Made by a program: the position numbers and the translations under genes
The notes under the pieces: model-generated
What the model was told of the DNA's origin: nothing
The model's input: only the letters and a program-made list of their open reading frames with translations
The model's database searches: none
Origin: Micromussa lordhowensis
Taxonomy: Eukaryota > Cnidaria > Anthozoa > Scleractinia > Lobophylliidae
Direction of reading: 5' to 3'
NCBI GenBank assembly: GCA_964020085.1
Contig: OZ026598.1
Coordinates: 21,515,129 to 21,579,128 of the forward strand
DNA: 64,000 nucleotides
In this document: piece after piece, positions 1 through 12,256 of the stretch
Numbering within the stretch: the first letter of the stretch is position 1
How the letters are laid out: every line of letters begins with the position of its first letter

Positions 1-405
1 TTCTACGGAAAGAGAAATAGAGTTCACCGAACATCCAAGAGGGTATACTGCAGGCGAAGTTAGCGCAGCACGGTTCCAGCCCTTTACTTACTGATGTGTG
101 ACGTAGCGTGACGTTGCAACATGAATTTCCTTCACACAAAGGATGCGCTGTAACACCCATTGTTAAAACTCCTGTATATAGTACACGTGGAAAAGAGAAA
201 ATTGAGGGATGGACCAATCCCTGTTCGATTGAAATTTGATCAAGCAATGCTGAGTGACTAAAACCCATAATGCATTTCGGCATTGTAGTGGACGTTGTTA
301 TAGGACAATATTTTTCAAAACAGCTGTATTGATATAAGTAAGGTACTTGATAATGACTTTTACTTTCCCAAGCTTTCTAAAAAAGGAATGCATTTTTACT
401 TACAG

Positions 406-3400
406 AGGGGACATATGAAGATGATTATCACATAACATACCCAGAACGTATTGATGGAAGCCGAGACAGGAGAGATCTTTCAACTTCTGACAAGGTTAAT
501 AACTGTTTTGATTTATTACCAAGAAGTAGATAAATAAATGGATATAAAAATTATAATATTAAGGTGTTAGAGCTTTTTCCACTAGTGTCATCATGATTTC
601 CATTCCTATTAATTGAGAAAAAGTACTATGTATATCATTGAAATTTCCTGGAAGTCTTAGAAAATATTGTTATCACCCCTGAAAAAACTTAAATACAGGT
701 TAAGATCGCGTTCTGATGTTTTTGTTGTAGGGAGACCACGTGGATGATGCGTCGTACCGATTGGATGCTTTTGACAAGGACTGGACAGTGGATATAAAAA
801 GAAACAAGTAATTTTTTTTCTCTTGTTTTCAAGATTAATCAGCACCCGAATTCATAAAGTTTATACATACGTGTTTTTCGAAACGATAACGAATGCAACC
901 GAGTATAATTAGGCGGGATTTATAGCACGTAAGTATAACGAGGAGAATTGTTACAACAAGGCAGCCAATCTAAGGGCCCAGTTATATGGTCTCGGGTACC
1001 CGAGACAACCCTCCCCCCGAGCTACCCTGGCCGAGGTAACATTTAGCTTGTTTCTTTCTAAAATTCAACCAGCCGTTTACATTAGGATCGCCAACTCGTC
1101 TCGGGGGGCGAGACAACTCGGGTGGGCGAGTTGTCTCACCTCGGCAGGTAGGGTAACCCTGGCAAGCGGGACAACTTTTCTACATATAAACGCTTTGGCT
1201 CGCCTGACCGGGACATCTCTCGGTGTGGCGAATGTCACGTAATGCTTAGATTTAGGATTTATAGCAGAAATTCGTATTAAAGAAGTAAAAATTAACTCGG
1301 CAAAACCCACTGTGATCGAATGACCGAGAAAAACCCAAAGAAAGAGGGATATTTGCACATTTGATTATTCAGTAAGGTTTATGAATAATCATGCTGGGTT
1401 AACTTTGACTCGGCCTACTGGAACTATGTTTTCACATATAAACGCTCGATAAAGTTACCTCAGGGGAAGGGTTGTCTCGGGTACCCGAGACCATATAACT
1501 GGGCCCTAAATGTCCGAATTCGATTATCAGGGAGTATCTATCTGTGAAGTAATGCCACTACAGAAGCTGGAGTTCAACCCCTGCATTGAGGACTGTGCCT
1601 CTAAATTCAAAGGTCTTTTTGCCAGAGTAGGACCAGTTGGAAGTACTCGACCTTAGCAAGGGCTATTGGAATTTACGATATGCTGTTATCTTGTTGTTCC
1701 TAGGTTTAGTACGGGCACATTGAACTTTATTTGGTTATAATAGGAAAGTTGTTTATTTTAAACGGGCACTTGATAGCATATTTTATTAGGTCAATGTCAA
1801 CCCTAGCACTTCTTTGGCGTGAAAAGCGTCTTTGGCCTGAAAAACGTGTGCGCCCTAGAGAAAGTTGGCACCGTACTTAAGTAAGCTATGAATTACTTGT
1901 TTGATGAATATTATGCCTCGCGCTAATCTGGACATTAATTTGTACACATCATTTGCTCTATTTTGTAGGGAGCTATTTTCCCCATCGTTCGCTGTTCGGA
2001 CGTTTGCAAATGATGGCTCTGAAGAGATGCAAGAGGTGCAGTTATCAAATATAATATAATGTCTACCGTTAATCATTGGAAACTAATTAAGGCAGACTAA
2101 GATTGACCAATTATATATGCATATCACCATAGTGATATGCATAATACACCTTTCCCACATTCCAACGAAAAGTGGCGCCGAGTTGCGATCATAGGGGGTG
2201 AAAATACAGGCAATTGCGTTAAAAATGAAATGTCCTCCCAGCCTTACTGTGGTGCTATTGTTCCTACAGACTGAAGAGGGATGCGAGAAAGGTCTTTCAT
2301 TTTCTCTCACAATGACTGATAAAATTCGTTTTGAGAGAATCTTATGTTAAGAAATTAGCAGTTAACCGCCATATTTTATGCTGACGTGATAATTTGATAT
2401 CCATAGGAATTTGAAGCAGCTCAATTGTACTGACGGGAATTTTGATTGCTCTTTAACACAATTTTTTTGCACCTCCCTTTCAGGGTGTTTCGGACCACTG
2501 TCATTATCAGGGAAACATTCGTGGCTTGAAGGATTCTAGTGTTGTCCTTAGCACGTGTTCAGGATTAAGGTAAGATCTTTCTTCTGATTTCTGATTGTTA
2601 TTTGTTTGGAGACGAAAAGCAGTTTTTGGTTTGTCATAAAACGGTATCTGTTTCTAAATAGTTAATAAAAAATGGAAGAGTAAAGCAAATCAGAAGCAAA
2701 AAAAAGAACAAACCAAAAACAACAACAGCAGCAACTAAACAAAACGACACAAATCTAAACAAACCAACCGACAAACAAATGAACAGAACAGAGAAACAAA
2801 CAAACTGAACCTCGCGCTTTTGATCGTTCAAGTTACCAAATTAATTATTTACATTAATTAAAAATCTTTCCTGGTTGTTCGCAAACATAGCATCGTCGAC
2901 GTTATTTCCAAATTAAAATGATGTTTTCTTTGAGCTGATGATCCAAATGTAACGCAAGATTAATTCCATAATTATCATGATTATACAGGTCATTAGGTGT
3001 TTTTTACTATTTTGCTACTTTCGCGGAGCTTCTGCGTTTTAAGGCGCGCGAGTGTGGCCCCATATGTAAGGAAATTTGGCTACCCATCGAGCTATAAAGA
3101 TCTGGTTGTCACATGAGTGTCCGCACGTACAACCGTCTTTCAAGCTTTTATGGTCTTGATACATTCATAGCACAGAAAATTACCTGTTTTGGCCCGAAAA
3201 TGGAAAGAAGAAACAAGAAACAATGTTTAAGAGGCATCGAAGCGGAAAATCATGCAGAAGAGAGTCATAAAAACCTCACTGGAAAGTTTATCTTTCCTTC
3301 GATGGCGCAAAGACATAGCATTCGATGCGCTGTGGACTAAAGATCGCGGATTTAAGGCAGCTTTCCTGACTACAGAAATCAAAATGGTTTTGTACAGTGT

Positions 3401-3775
3401 TGTTTCAAAGTTGGATTCGGTTTGCATTGCTTATTGATGAATTTATTTAAAGGTTATCGTGTCGAGCAAATGATTAGTATTTTATGGGAGCTCCGCTTTT
3501 ACGCTTGGCTAAATGTATATGTTACAAAAATATTGCTTTGTTCTTAACAGGGGGATTATAGATGATGGTAAAGATACATTTTACATTACACCTGAGACTG
3601 GACACGAAGTAAGTTTGATGATCTGATAATTTCGCAACAAATTGGGCAATTGCCAGCAATCACGAGTATTTGTCTTGTTGGGCTGATACTTTACTTTAAG
3701 GATCTTAAAGGTAGGTGCCTAACTCTGGGAAGAGGCGAGGGAGGGGAGGGTTAAAGGGTCATGAATCAGAGGTAT

Positions 3776-3816
<41 letters not shown>

Positions 3817-4921
3817 CTAGCTTTATTTGCATGACCATAAAATACATACGTTGTAGAGTGTTGCAAAAGGTTTTTTAAACTAAAACTGAAACAATAATGA
3901 TAATCATGAACATGTAATAAGGTTATGATATAGCAATCAAGTTGCAAGATATCTAGTGAAGATGATATAAACCATAAACGATACGACATAGTAGTTTCCT
4001 GGAAAACTTGCGAAGTAATTTAATTTGCATTTTTGCGGACCTCGCGTTCACCAACTATTATATCGCAAACTTCGGCATATCTCGAAGCTCTTAGCCTGCA
4101 GTTTTTATTTTGTATTTTTCGTAACTACCTTAAGGAAGGCATGGCCAGTTTCTATGTTTTTCTGAATCACATCTTGAGGCACCACTTTGGGCAGCTTCCT
4201 TGGGATTATCAGATGCCAGGAGGAAAAATCTTGAATATTCATGATCATGTGCATGCTGTTTCAGTCTTCCAATAATTCATTTAACCTTTGATTGTATATA
4301 CTATCCTCCACGCCCCAAGGAACAATGAGTCCACTTTTGAATCACCTCTTATGTTTCCTAATTATTTTACTTTTATCATGTTTCGTATTTTGGAGTTGTC
4401 TTTTAGTTAAATTTTACTTTTATTTTTAATGAAATTGTTGTACTTTACCCCCAGAGCACTGGTGCTCACAGAGTTTTTCAAGCCAAGGAAGAAGACTTTA
4501 ATCACATTCTCGATACTTGCGGTAAGAAAAACGTTAATTACAATACAAAGTACAAGATATCTTACCAAGCTGTTTGGTTGGGGTTTGATCTCAGCCATTT
4601 TGGGACAACTGGTCATTCAAGTCTAAAAATACTTTATGTTGACCCTGTTTCTTACATCATTTTTTGACCTGTGGAATGTTTCAGTGTTTCTATCTATTGA
4701 CAGGAGATCCCAACAAATTTTCTCAAGCATTTTCTTGGGGAAAACGTTGTTTGTTTTTTTATAAACATTAACATCTAAACCTGGAGGAGGCTGGTCTGGA
4801 CAGCCGAAATATTGTTTTAAATATATCACTGATTCCACTTTGTTTTCCGATTTTATCAGGAAACAAAGACACACAAGCAGATTTTCACCCTTCCAAGGAA
4901 AACTCCGGAACATTTTCCAGG
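406..4921 (+). CDS. Copy 1 ADAM prodomain exons 2-8
   Basis: Seven exons encode a reprolysin-type propeptide that keeps the protease latent and helps it fold. Exon 4 reads [12 protein letters not shown]. Exon 5 has the family signature [10 protein letters not shown] followed by [11 protein letters not shown]. Exon 7 ends in HILDTCG, whose cysteine is the likely cysteine-switch ligand of the catalytic zinc. Exon 8 ends in Arg and joins MRRS of exon 9, giving an R-M-R-R furin cleavage site. Compared with copy 2, exon 8 is one codon shorter. Prodomain changes are Ala/Val (exon 3), Pro/Ser (exon 4) and several in exon 8. Confidence 0.85.
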
Positions 4922-7900
4922 GTACTTTATCAGTGCCACATCAGAGAAATGCTTTTGTGATATTTTCTTGTCTATAGGCTTTTACTATATCTCTCAGTTA
5001 CTACGCGCGCTGTGATTGGTCAATTTAGTGGGCCGTCTTCTACTGTTCGATCCGCTACAATTTAGAGCTGTTTTTGTTGCCAAATTGTTTCGTGATTTAT
5101 TACCAATTGTTCTAAACTTTAAACTGAGTATTAAACTTGCTAACAACAATTTTTAACTGATTCGATTTGCTTACGTCGTGCATCAGAAATTCGAAACCGT
5201 TCCGCCTGAATAAAAATTGTTTCCAAACCTGTCAGACACAGTACAGATATAATTAAGACGGATTCCGCTCACTGTTCGAGCAATAAGCGCAAAAATTATT
5301 GACTAAAAATGTACTCATGGCACGGTAACTTTTTTAACACTGTTAAACGCATCTCACTGTAATTCATTTCTCTAGGTGACCCCGCAATTAAATCTCCAAT
5401 CACTCTCGAGGAAATTAATGTAAAACCTTGTAAGAATGCTTAATGCGAGTGTAATTCTGTTTTCAACTAATGCGAAATGTCCGTTTTAACTGAAGTATAG
5501 ATAACTTGAAGTTCATTTTTCCCTCGCGGGGTCAGCTTGAGAACTTAAATCTCAATAAGACCTTCTTACCTTTATCCAAAATATTACCATGCTAAGAGGG
5601 TTTTTTGGTAACTTAATGTTTGCCATTATTGCTCGAATGTTGTGCGGAAATCGTCTTAATATGTTACTTTCCTCGTCTTCTCGATCAATAGTGTAAGTTA
5701 TGGATCCTCTTCTTCCCATTCGGTTTATCAATTTATTTTTTCCCTCTAAGACAGAAATATAATGAAAAAGTGGACGCTTGGACACCGTGAATTTACTTAA
5801 TCACATGACTGTATAATTTCCACATCTGTAGACATAAATCCTAACTGCATGTAAAATTCCCGTAACATTCTGTACTATATTTGCTAGGTGGATAAAACTA
5901 TTGTCAAATTTGAAGATGCGATGACCAATTTTGCCACTAATTAATGATTGTTTTCTTTCAGATGCGACGCAGCATATCAAATATGGATTCCTTCTACAAA
6001 CCATACTTGACAACAGACGAGACTCGCTATAACGAGCTTTTGTTTGTAGTGGATTTTAGAATGGTTAGTGATGGGAAACTTACTTAGATTAAGCACTCAT
6101 AAATAATGATGACGATTTGTCCCTTAGCTCTGGCTGGAGCATAGGCCATTGACCACTTCCGTTCTCCATCGGCTTCTGCCCTAAGCAAGCCTTCCTAGCA
6201 TGCTCCAGGTGTGGCCCCACTTCTTCATTTTAGACTCCACACCCCTTCTCCAGGAGTTTCTTGGGAGACCCCTCTTCCTCTTCCCCTGAGGGTTCCATCG
6301 TAGTGCCTGTCGGGTGATGTCGCGCGCTAGCAGGTTTCCTAAAGGTGTGACCTATCGACCTCTACTTTTTCCTTTTGTTTGTAGTGGATTTTCGAATGTT
6401 TAGTATTGGGAAACTTATTTAAATAAATCTTTTATAATTAATAATTTCCAACAATTTAATTAATAATTAATAATCGATTCTTATTATGTAGTTTGTTTGT
6501 CCTAACCAGTTTGGCATAAATATAGTGTATTTTGGAATTCTAGCAATAAGAAAATAAATACTTCCAGGTGTAGTTTTCTTTCTATTCTAGACGGTAACGA
6601 TGCTCTTAAACTCCGATATATTTTTTTGGGAATATTTTGAAAATAGCCCTTTTTGGCAAAACGTTAATCATGATAACTTCCTTCGTTCCAACCTGTGTCT
6701 ACTTCGTAAAGAAGTGTGTTGAACCAAATTAAAGTTGGATTATATTTTGAAATGATTGTTGTTATATCTACATATATGAATATAACGAATTTCTTCTAAA
6801 GCGACGAGTCCGTAGCACGAGTTTTATTGTTGACGAGTATTTTGGCGCCGCATTTTGATTTATATTTTGACTTTTTAACTAGTAAGTATTAAGGATACTC
6901 GAGTAAATTAATTAATTGTTCTACATTTAACTTGAAAATCGCCTGAAAAATATTTACTATTTTACTTTCACTTGCCACGCAGTACAAGGCATACAACAAT
7001 GACACCAACGTCATTAAAGACCGAGTGATGGCTTTAGCGAATGCTGTTGATGCGGTAAGTAATGTCGGACAACCAAATATCAAGCCAAGGCATGATGTTA
7101 TTTATGTCTATAAATTGACCTTTTGTAGTCAAGGAGCATATTTGTTAATCCGATGGTGGTCTGTCATGTGACAACAGCCAATCATGTTGAAGAGAGTTGT
7201 CTGTCCATGAGTATAAAGGACTGATCGCATTCTCGAATATTTCCTGTTGCTTTCACCATCACCGCGAGTATAGAGCTCCCGAATTCAGTTCAGCACAATG
7301 TATCAGCATAAGCACCAATTAGTATAGCGTCAATATTTACTTTGTTATTTAATTGACGCCTGTACCACCCGTAACGTTGGCCTTTGTTCACTTCTGACGT
7401 CACCGCCTTTGACCAAAATTGGCATCACTTACACTCAAATTCTAGAGGAGGAAAAGATCTTTTCAATGATACCCAGATCGGAGTGATTGATCAGTCAATT
7501 GAGCGTGAAATATGTACGAAAATGCTTAAAAATGTTGGTGAAAACCCGGAGCAAAACTTCCCTCTACTACACTTGGCTACTAAGTGGTAAGAATTTCCCG
7601 TCTCGATGATGCTTTCTCGGGAATTCTGAACTGGAAGTAAGCAAAGTAGTAAGTCAACAATTGCAGCAAAAGGATGAAAAAAGGAGAAAAAGGAAAGGCG
7701 AAAACAAAGATGAAAAAATCCCGAAGAATTTGGATTTCTGTGTATGCCCGAGCGAAAATCTCACAAAACGCGATGCTCGTGGAGAGAAAGGCATGCGATC
7801 TTGTTGCAAATACCTTTTCGAGTAGATTGGAGCTAATTTAGTTCATGTCCAGGTTAAAATTGTCCAAATTGTTCCAAAAAATATCTGTGTCAATGGGTTA

Positions 7901-10900
7901 AGCCTCGGATTTACAAGCATAATAAAACGCCCACCGGGGTACAAGGAATGGGCGATTGGAAACCCCTTAGGTTTTCGCTTTTTAAAAAAGATACCTTAAA
8001 ATGACTTTGCAGTTAGTATATAGTTATCAGCAGCTTGCTCTATAGGATGAGATGTTTGTTGTTGATTAAGACGTCATAACATCCACCATTTGGTTTCTCT
8101 GTTGAAAAAAAAAACAAAATTGATAATGCGGAGTATAAAAAATGCGAAGTCTGCAATGATACTCTGTTAAGAGGATAGTAAATTTATCCGGTTATAATTC
8201 TTGGTCAGCCTGCGGTGATAGATATTCATATTGTTGTAGAACATTTGTGATGATTGGGAAGGATCCATATGTGTACAGTAACAGTAAACCGACAAGCCGA
8301 TGATAAAAAGTGCAATTGCAATTGGGCAAAAATGCACTGGCCATACGTCGGATTGGCTTTCAAAGTCTGGCCAATTTAGGCAATACGATTCATATTTCGA
8401 GAGTCCCATTAAATTCACACTATTGTTATTAGTATTATTAGTGTTGTTCCTTTAGTCCATCAATTTTCCCTTTGTCCATCAAAGTTCGTGTCAGCTATCG
8501 CCAATGCTAACAATTAATGATAATAGCATTTAAGCTAACTTCAGAAACAAACATTTCCTTCTCGTAAGGATGCCGAATACCTGTGATTTCTTCTTATTTC
8601 TCCTCGGTGAAGATTTATCAACGAATAAACATCAGAGTAGTTACGACAGCACTGGAAATCTGGACAAATGGTGATCCTTACGAACGCAATTCTTTGGGAG
8701 GACCTGACTTGGGATTGTTTAACAAATATCGAGTAGAATTGAAGAGAAAGATTCCTCACGACAACGCGCAGTTACTAAGGTAAGAAATTACTGCTTTTCT
8801 TCGTTGCACTTTTGCAGAACCAAAATCAAGACCAGCAGATAATATCTGGTAGTTCCATAAATTCGTTTAAGCCAATAAAAGTTAAGTCTTTAAGCATTGC
8901 TTTATGTACGTCAAATCTTGATATAACATCAAGGTCAAGAGCCCTCTCACTAAAATTTGTAAACATCGTTACTAATATTTTTTGTTACTGAATCAGCAAA
9001 TGTGACCGGATATGCAAAAACTTTCAATCGCAGTATAAGCGCGAAAAAAGACTTTAATACATATCGCTAAATAGGGTTGATTAATGTTCGCTTTTATAAA
9101 TTCAAGAGGCCTTTGCCACTATTTTCATCAACTGCAAATGTTGCTACGAATGGTGAAGTGACGTTTACTTGAGTTAGCGTGCTTTGAATGTGTTGTAGTT
9201 ATACCATGCTCTCTCTCTCTCTCTCTCTTCACTGAGAGATGCCGTGGCCCATCGGAGTCATGTACCATCGGTTTAAATGATTAATTAACATTTTTGCAAT
9301 ATTTTCGTTTCAGTGCATGGGGTTGGTCAGATTGTGCAGGAATGGCTTATGTATTTGGAATGTGTGGTTCTGTCTCATCTGGGGTTAACCATGTAAGTTA
9401 ACAATGTAACTAACTGCAGTGTAACTTTGAAATATATCATTAGCTGATTTTAGTTGAAAAGAAATCAAAGTCGACATGATTGATTTTTGTATTACCTCTG
9501 ATTGGTTGGGAAGTGACGCTAGCTTTTTCTGAGCCAATCATTAAGCGTAGTTATCTAGCAACGATGCAAATCATCAAGCTACCTCAGACACTCAAGTAAC
9601 AGCCGTTGCTGAATATCAACTTTTTGACACTAAATATATACTTTTTAAATGTAAAGTGTGTAATTAATTTGTCACTTTATAAGAACATTTCTGAAAATTT
9701 GACTGAAAGTCACGTACTTATTTTTGACTGCTGTCTCTTGTAGTGGGACTTTGGAAGTATCATTGGTCCTTACGTTGTCGTTGCTCATGAAATGGGTCAC
9801 AACTTCGGATTTAGCCATGACACAGGTGAAGAAGCTAGACGATAACACGTTTTTCCCCACAATATAGTAAGATCAGAGGCCTGGAACTTTACTTGTCCTG
9901 AGTTTCCACAGGGAAAAGGCTAAAGTGCGACGATTTACACCATGCCTCTTATTTTATGCCACCTTCATCTTTCCTGTGGCAATGTGCGTTATTATTAGTG
10001 GTCAAATAAATATTATATAGACCCTATTCATAAATGGCTGCCAATTTAAATTTTGTTGTGTATGCATTTAAATTAGCCCAACTAACCTCGTTTGAGAGTA
10101 CAAATTCTTTTGAATTATCAACTCAAATCGAGATAGTTGGGCTAATTTTATTACTAACAAAATATTTTTTAATTGGCAGCCGTTTGTGAATAAGGTCTAT
10201 TAATTTACCATATTGTCGTTCTCTAATTAGTGGTGTTATGATGTTTATCTATTTGGTATTTTTAGGATCCTGCAAGTGTCTAACTCCAAGAGGATGCATC
10301 ATGGGCGGACACAAGTAAGTAACAACATGAAAAAATAAATGAACATAGAAATACTGGAAACATGAAGGTTCGTTCTATTCCAATAAAAGTAGAATGTCAA
10401 CATTTTAAGGGTTTAAAGGACGACAGTCTATTTTAAATTCATTATAAATATGTTAACTATGAGAGCCAAAACTGCTAAAAAAGTAACGATGGTTAATTAT
10501 TTATTTGCGACCTTGTATCTTGTATAAGAATTGCATACCACTAAAATTGCTTCGATATAATAGTTAACAATATAATTTGTTCACAGGACTAGACTTCCAG
10601 GATTTTCTAACTGCAGTATGAACTCACTAAAAAGACTCAATGATTGGTGTTTGTATAACGTGCCGACTAAGGTATCTTAACTAAGTAATATCCTCAAATT
10701 CTAAGTGTATTGTGTGTATGTAAGCTATTACCTCAGAATGTACATTTATGCTTTTTGTTCATATATTAAAAAACTCGGAACTCTAATGACTTTTCGCTAT
10801 TAGCAAACGCTAAAAGTTTTTTACTCTATAATTCTCTAGAAAATAGCGCAAAAAAATACGCGCCCTGATTGGTTAATATAACTCCATAGAAACACAGAAC

Positions 10901-11857
10901 TAGCACAAGTTGTTGACGTAATGATGGCGCAAACTTTGCATTTTCATAATCAAAGTAAACAGGTTGTTTTCTTTAGTTTTAGTCGCGGTACTTTCTAAAA
11001 GAAACAGAAAACATGTTCTCCGGGTTTCTATGGAGTTTACAGAAACACTCGTGAAAGTTCGGGAGAACTCGAAAAAGCTGTGTTCTATAAATCGCATTGA
11101 ATAACAAAATCACTGCTTTTTATTATAGCCTATAAGAAGTGTTTGTGGGAACGGAATACGTGAAGAAGAAGAGGAATGCGACTGCGGTACTCCTGAGGTT
11201 TGTTTACTTGAAGCAAACGTCCTGGCAATTCGAACCAAGTTTTTCTTGCATGGGTGTCACAAAAGAAAGCGCCCCGTGCTCAACAAAAATGACTCGAGAA
11301 TAACCCTATTTGCACCAAATTACGGTGTTATCATATTTCTGAACATCTTGCTGCCTCATGCTGGCTTAGCGACAGCGCAAGAAATTGCTCGAACAGTAGT
11401 GATGTAAGTGAAATGTCCCTACAAGTAAAGCTGAGAAGACATATAGGTAAAGGTAAGGTATTGCAACCCTACCATTTAGGTTCCTCTCCCATTCAGCACT
11501 AAAGTAACTTAACTTCTGGAAGAATGTTTACGCAAAACGAGTATCCCTAAGGTTAAAATTAATTATGTAATTTAGTAATATAGTCAAGCAATATTGACCA
11601 AACCCGGTTACTCTTTCGTCTTAGATGAATCAAGGAGAGAGCGAGTTACCAGAAAGCCATGTCTTCATAGGCTGCTTTTTCTCTTCAATAGCAAGTACTT
11701 GGTCTGACAATATAGTTGTTATTATAGTTAAGAAGGTTTATTTTGTTGTCCTCAGATATGTATGACTAAAGATCCCTGTTGTGAACCCCATCAATGTGTT
11801 CTCAAAACGGAATCACAATGCAGTGACCTACATCACGTGTGTTGCAAGAACTGCTTG
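406..11857 (+). CDS. ADAM-family metalloprotease, copy 1 (partial, exons 2-17)
   Basis: Secreted or cell-surface ADAM-type zinc protease, tandem paralogue of the gene starting at 30146. I place exons at 406-494, 731-807, 1969-2035, 2484-2569, 3551-3608, 4455-4521, 4860-4921, 5962-6063, 6983-7054, 8613-8779, 9314-9392, 9744-9825, 10266-10314, 10587-10671, 11129-11197 and 11756-11857. All have AG/GT borders and matching phases, and read open for 1,313 nt. They cover prodomain, furin site, protease domain and the first half of the disintegrin domain. Exon 1 (signal peptide) lies outside the window. No exon matching the second disintegrin half follows; the duplication breaks off 399 bases after the last exon. 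The copy may be truncated, may use private downstream exons, or may splice to the 3' exons of copy 2. No frameshift or stop was found. Confidence 0.85.
974..1506. mobile_element. MITE with ~45-bp terminal inverted repeats, TAA target duplication
   Basis: The ends GGGCCCAGTTATATGGTCTC and its inverse (ending in ATAACTGGGCCC) bound 533 bp, flanked by TAA at 971-973 and 1507-1509. Copy 2 has the empty site with a single TAA at 32081-32083, so this is an insertion after the duplication (or a precise loss from copy 2). A 3-bp TAA duplication fits PIF/Harbinger-type transposition. No transposase is encoded. Confidence 0.9.
3777..3817. repeat. (AAC)n microsatellite
   Basis: About 13 tandem AAC triplets in an intron. 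The same locus in copy 2 (around 35683-35703) has only about half as many, showing slippage since the duplication. Confidence 0.95.
5962..10671 (+). CDS. Copy 1 reprolysin (M12B) catalytic domain exons 9-15
   Basis: The zinc metallopeptidase domain begins just after the R-M-R-R site. Exon 9 gives [13 protein letters not shown], the first strand of the fold. Exon 11 gives [17 protein letters not shown] and ends HDNAQLLS, both typical ADAM motifs. Exon 13 carries the active site [16 protein letters not shown], with three zinc-binding His and the catalytic Glu. Exon 14 has CIMGG, the Met-turn. Exon 15 closes the domain with [19 protein letters not shown]. All catalytic residues are present, so the product should be active if it is made. 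The domain differs from copy 2 at only three residues. Confidence 0.9.
6037..6423 (-). mobile_element. Decayed non-LTR retrotransposon tail between ~50-bp direct repeats
   Basis: Between 6119 and 6371 the minus strand reads like the C-terminal tail of a non-LTR reverse transcriptase, with the motif [19 protein letters not shown] followed by [16 protein letters not shown], interrupted by stops. It is bracketed by two near-identical stretches (6037-6088 and 6372-6423) that contain the 3' end of exon 9 and the start of its intron. In the second stretch the splice donor GT is changed to TT. Copy 2 has neither the fragment nor the second repeat. Confidence 0.75.
9204..9228. repeat. (CT)n microsatellite
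   Basis: A run of CT dinucleotides in the intron before exon 12. It is shorter in copy 2 (near 40548-40561). Confidence 0.9.
10018..10199. mobile_element. MITE with TAGACC...GGTCTA ends (copy 1 locus)
   Basis: The left end TAGACCCTATTCATAAATGG and the right end, whose reverse complement is TAGACCTTATTCACAAACGG, form inverted repeats of about 30 bp. Inside them the AGCCCAACTA/TAGTTGGGCT arms form a second inverted pair. The element is also at 41365-41546 in copy 2, so it predates the duplication. Confidence 0.85.
11129..11857 (+). CDS. Copy 1 disintegrin domain, first half (exons 16-17)
   Basis: Exon 16 reads [19 protein letters not shown], the usual start of an ADAM disintegrin domain. Exon 17 continues with [22 protein letters not shown] and a phase-0 donor. 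The disintegrin loop exon and everything after it, present in copy 2, have no counterpart before the duplication ends. A protein stopping here would have unpaired cysteines, so either further exons are used or this copy is a truncated duplicate. Confidence 0.85.
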
Positions 11858-12256
11858 GTAAGATAGTAATTTACAAAATTAACTGTACTGAGAAAGAAAA
11901 TAACAAACATAAGCACAAGTGTAAGTATGGCCTTACTGAGGAAGCCCACGACACAAGCAACAGCACAAGCAGTGCAAAAGTTTTGTGTTTGTTCTTGTGC
12001 TTATGTCAAGTAAGAAAGCACGTCTGCAAGCATGATCTTGAACATAAGCGAACTTCCGCCTTGTTGTTTCACTGTATCTACGAGGTACGTAACAGAAAAT
12101 AAGGAAATAATCCACGCTGTACATTCCTATGTGATATCCTTGTGTTGCTGGAGTCCTCACTATCGTTACGCTTATGCTTTTGCTTATGTCGTAGTGAAAC
12201 TGACCAGGCTTAAATTTCCCATAACCTTCGTTGTTTTGCTAACTCTGCACATCCCC

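Larger units (their letters stand above)
1..12256 (+). repeat. Segmental duplication, copy 1 (left edge outside window)
   Basis: This stretch aligns nearly base for base with 31114-44081, including exons, introns and an old MITE. The match already holds at base 1, so the duplicated segment continues upstream of the window. It ends sharply after GCACATCCCC at 12256; the next bases (gttcaggag) differ from those after copy 2 (taaagagct). In a simple tandem duplication the second unit would run from 12257 to 44081, about 31.8 kb. The roughly 18.9 kb left of the window should then resemble 12257-31113. That unit length is inference. Confidence 0.9.

Noticed and set aside
1048..1358. Open frames on both strands around 1048-1358
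   Set aside because: They lie inside the 533-bp MITE absent from copy 2 and reflect its GC-rich inverted repeats.
3759..3989. Minus-strand frame ending in a poly-Cys stretch
   Set aside because: The poly-Cys is a translation of the (AAC)n microsatellite.
7384..7590. 68-codon frame conserved at 38704-38919
   Set aside because: It lies in an intron of the duplicated segment. Its conservation only reflects the recent duplication, and it does not join the flanking exons in phase.
11839..12256. Frame reading FPITFVVLLTLHIP up to the duplication junction as part of the membrane-protein fragment
   Set aside because: It is present in both copies with different continuations, overlaps repeat sequence rich in CTTATGCTTATG motifs, and does not match the fragment after 12257 convincingly.
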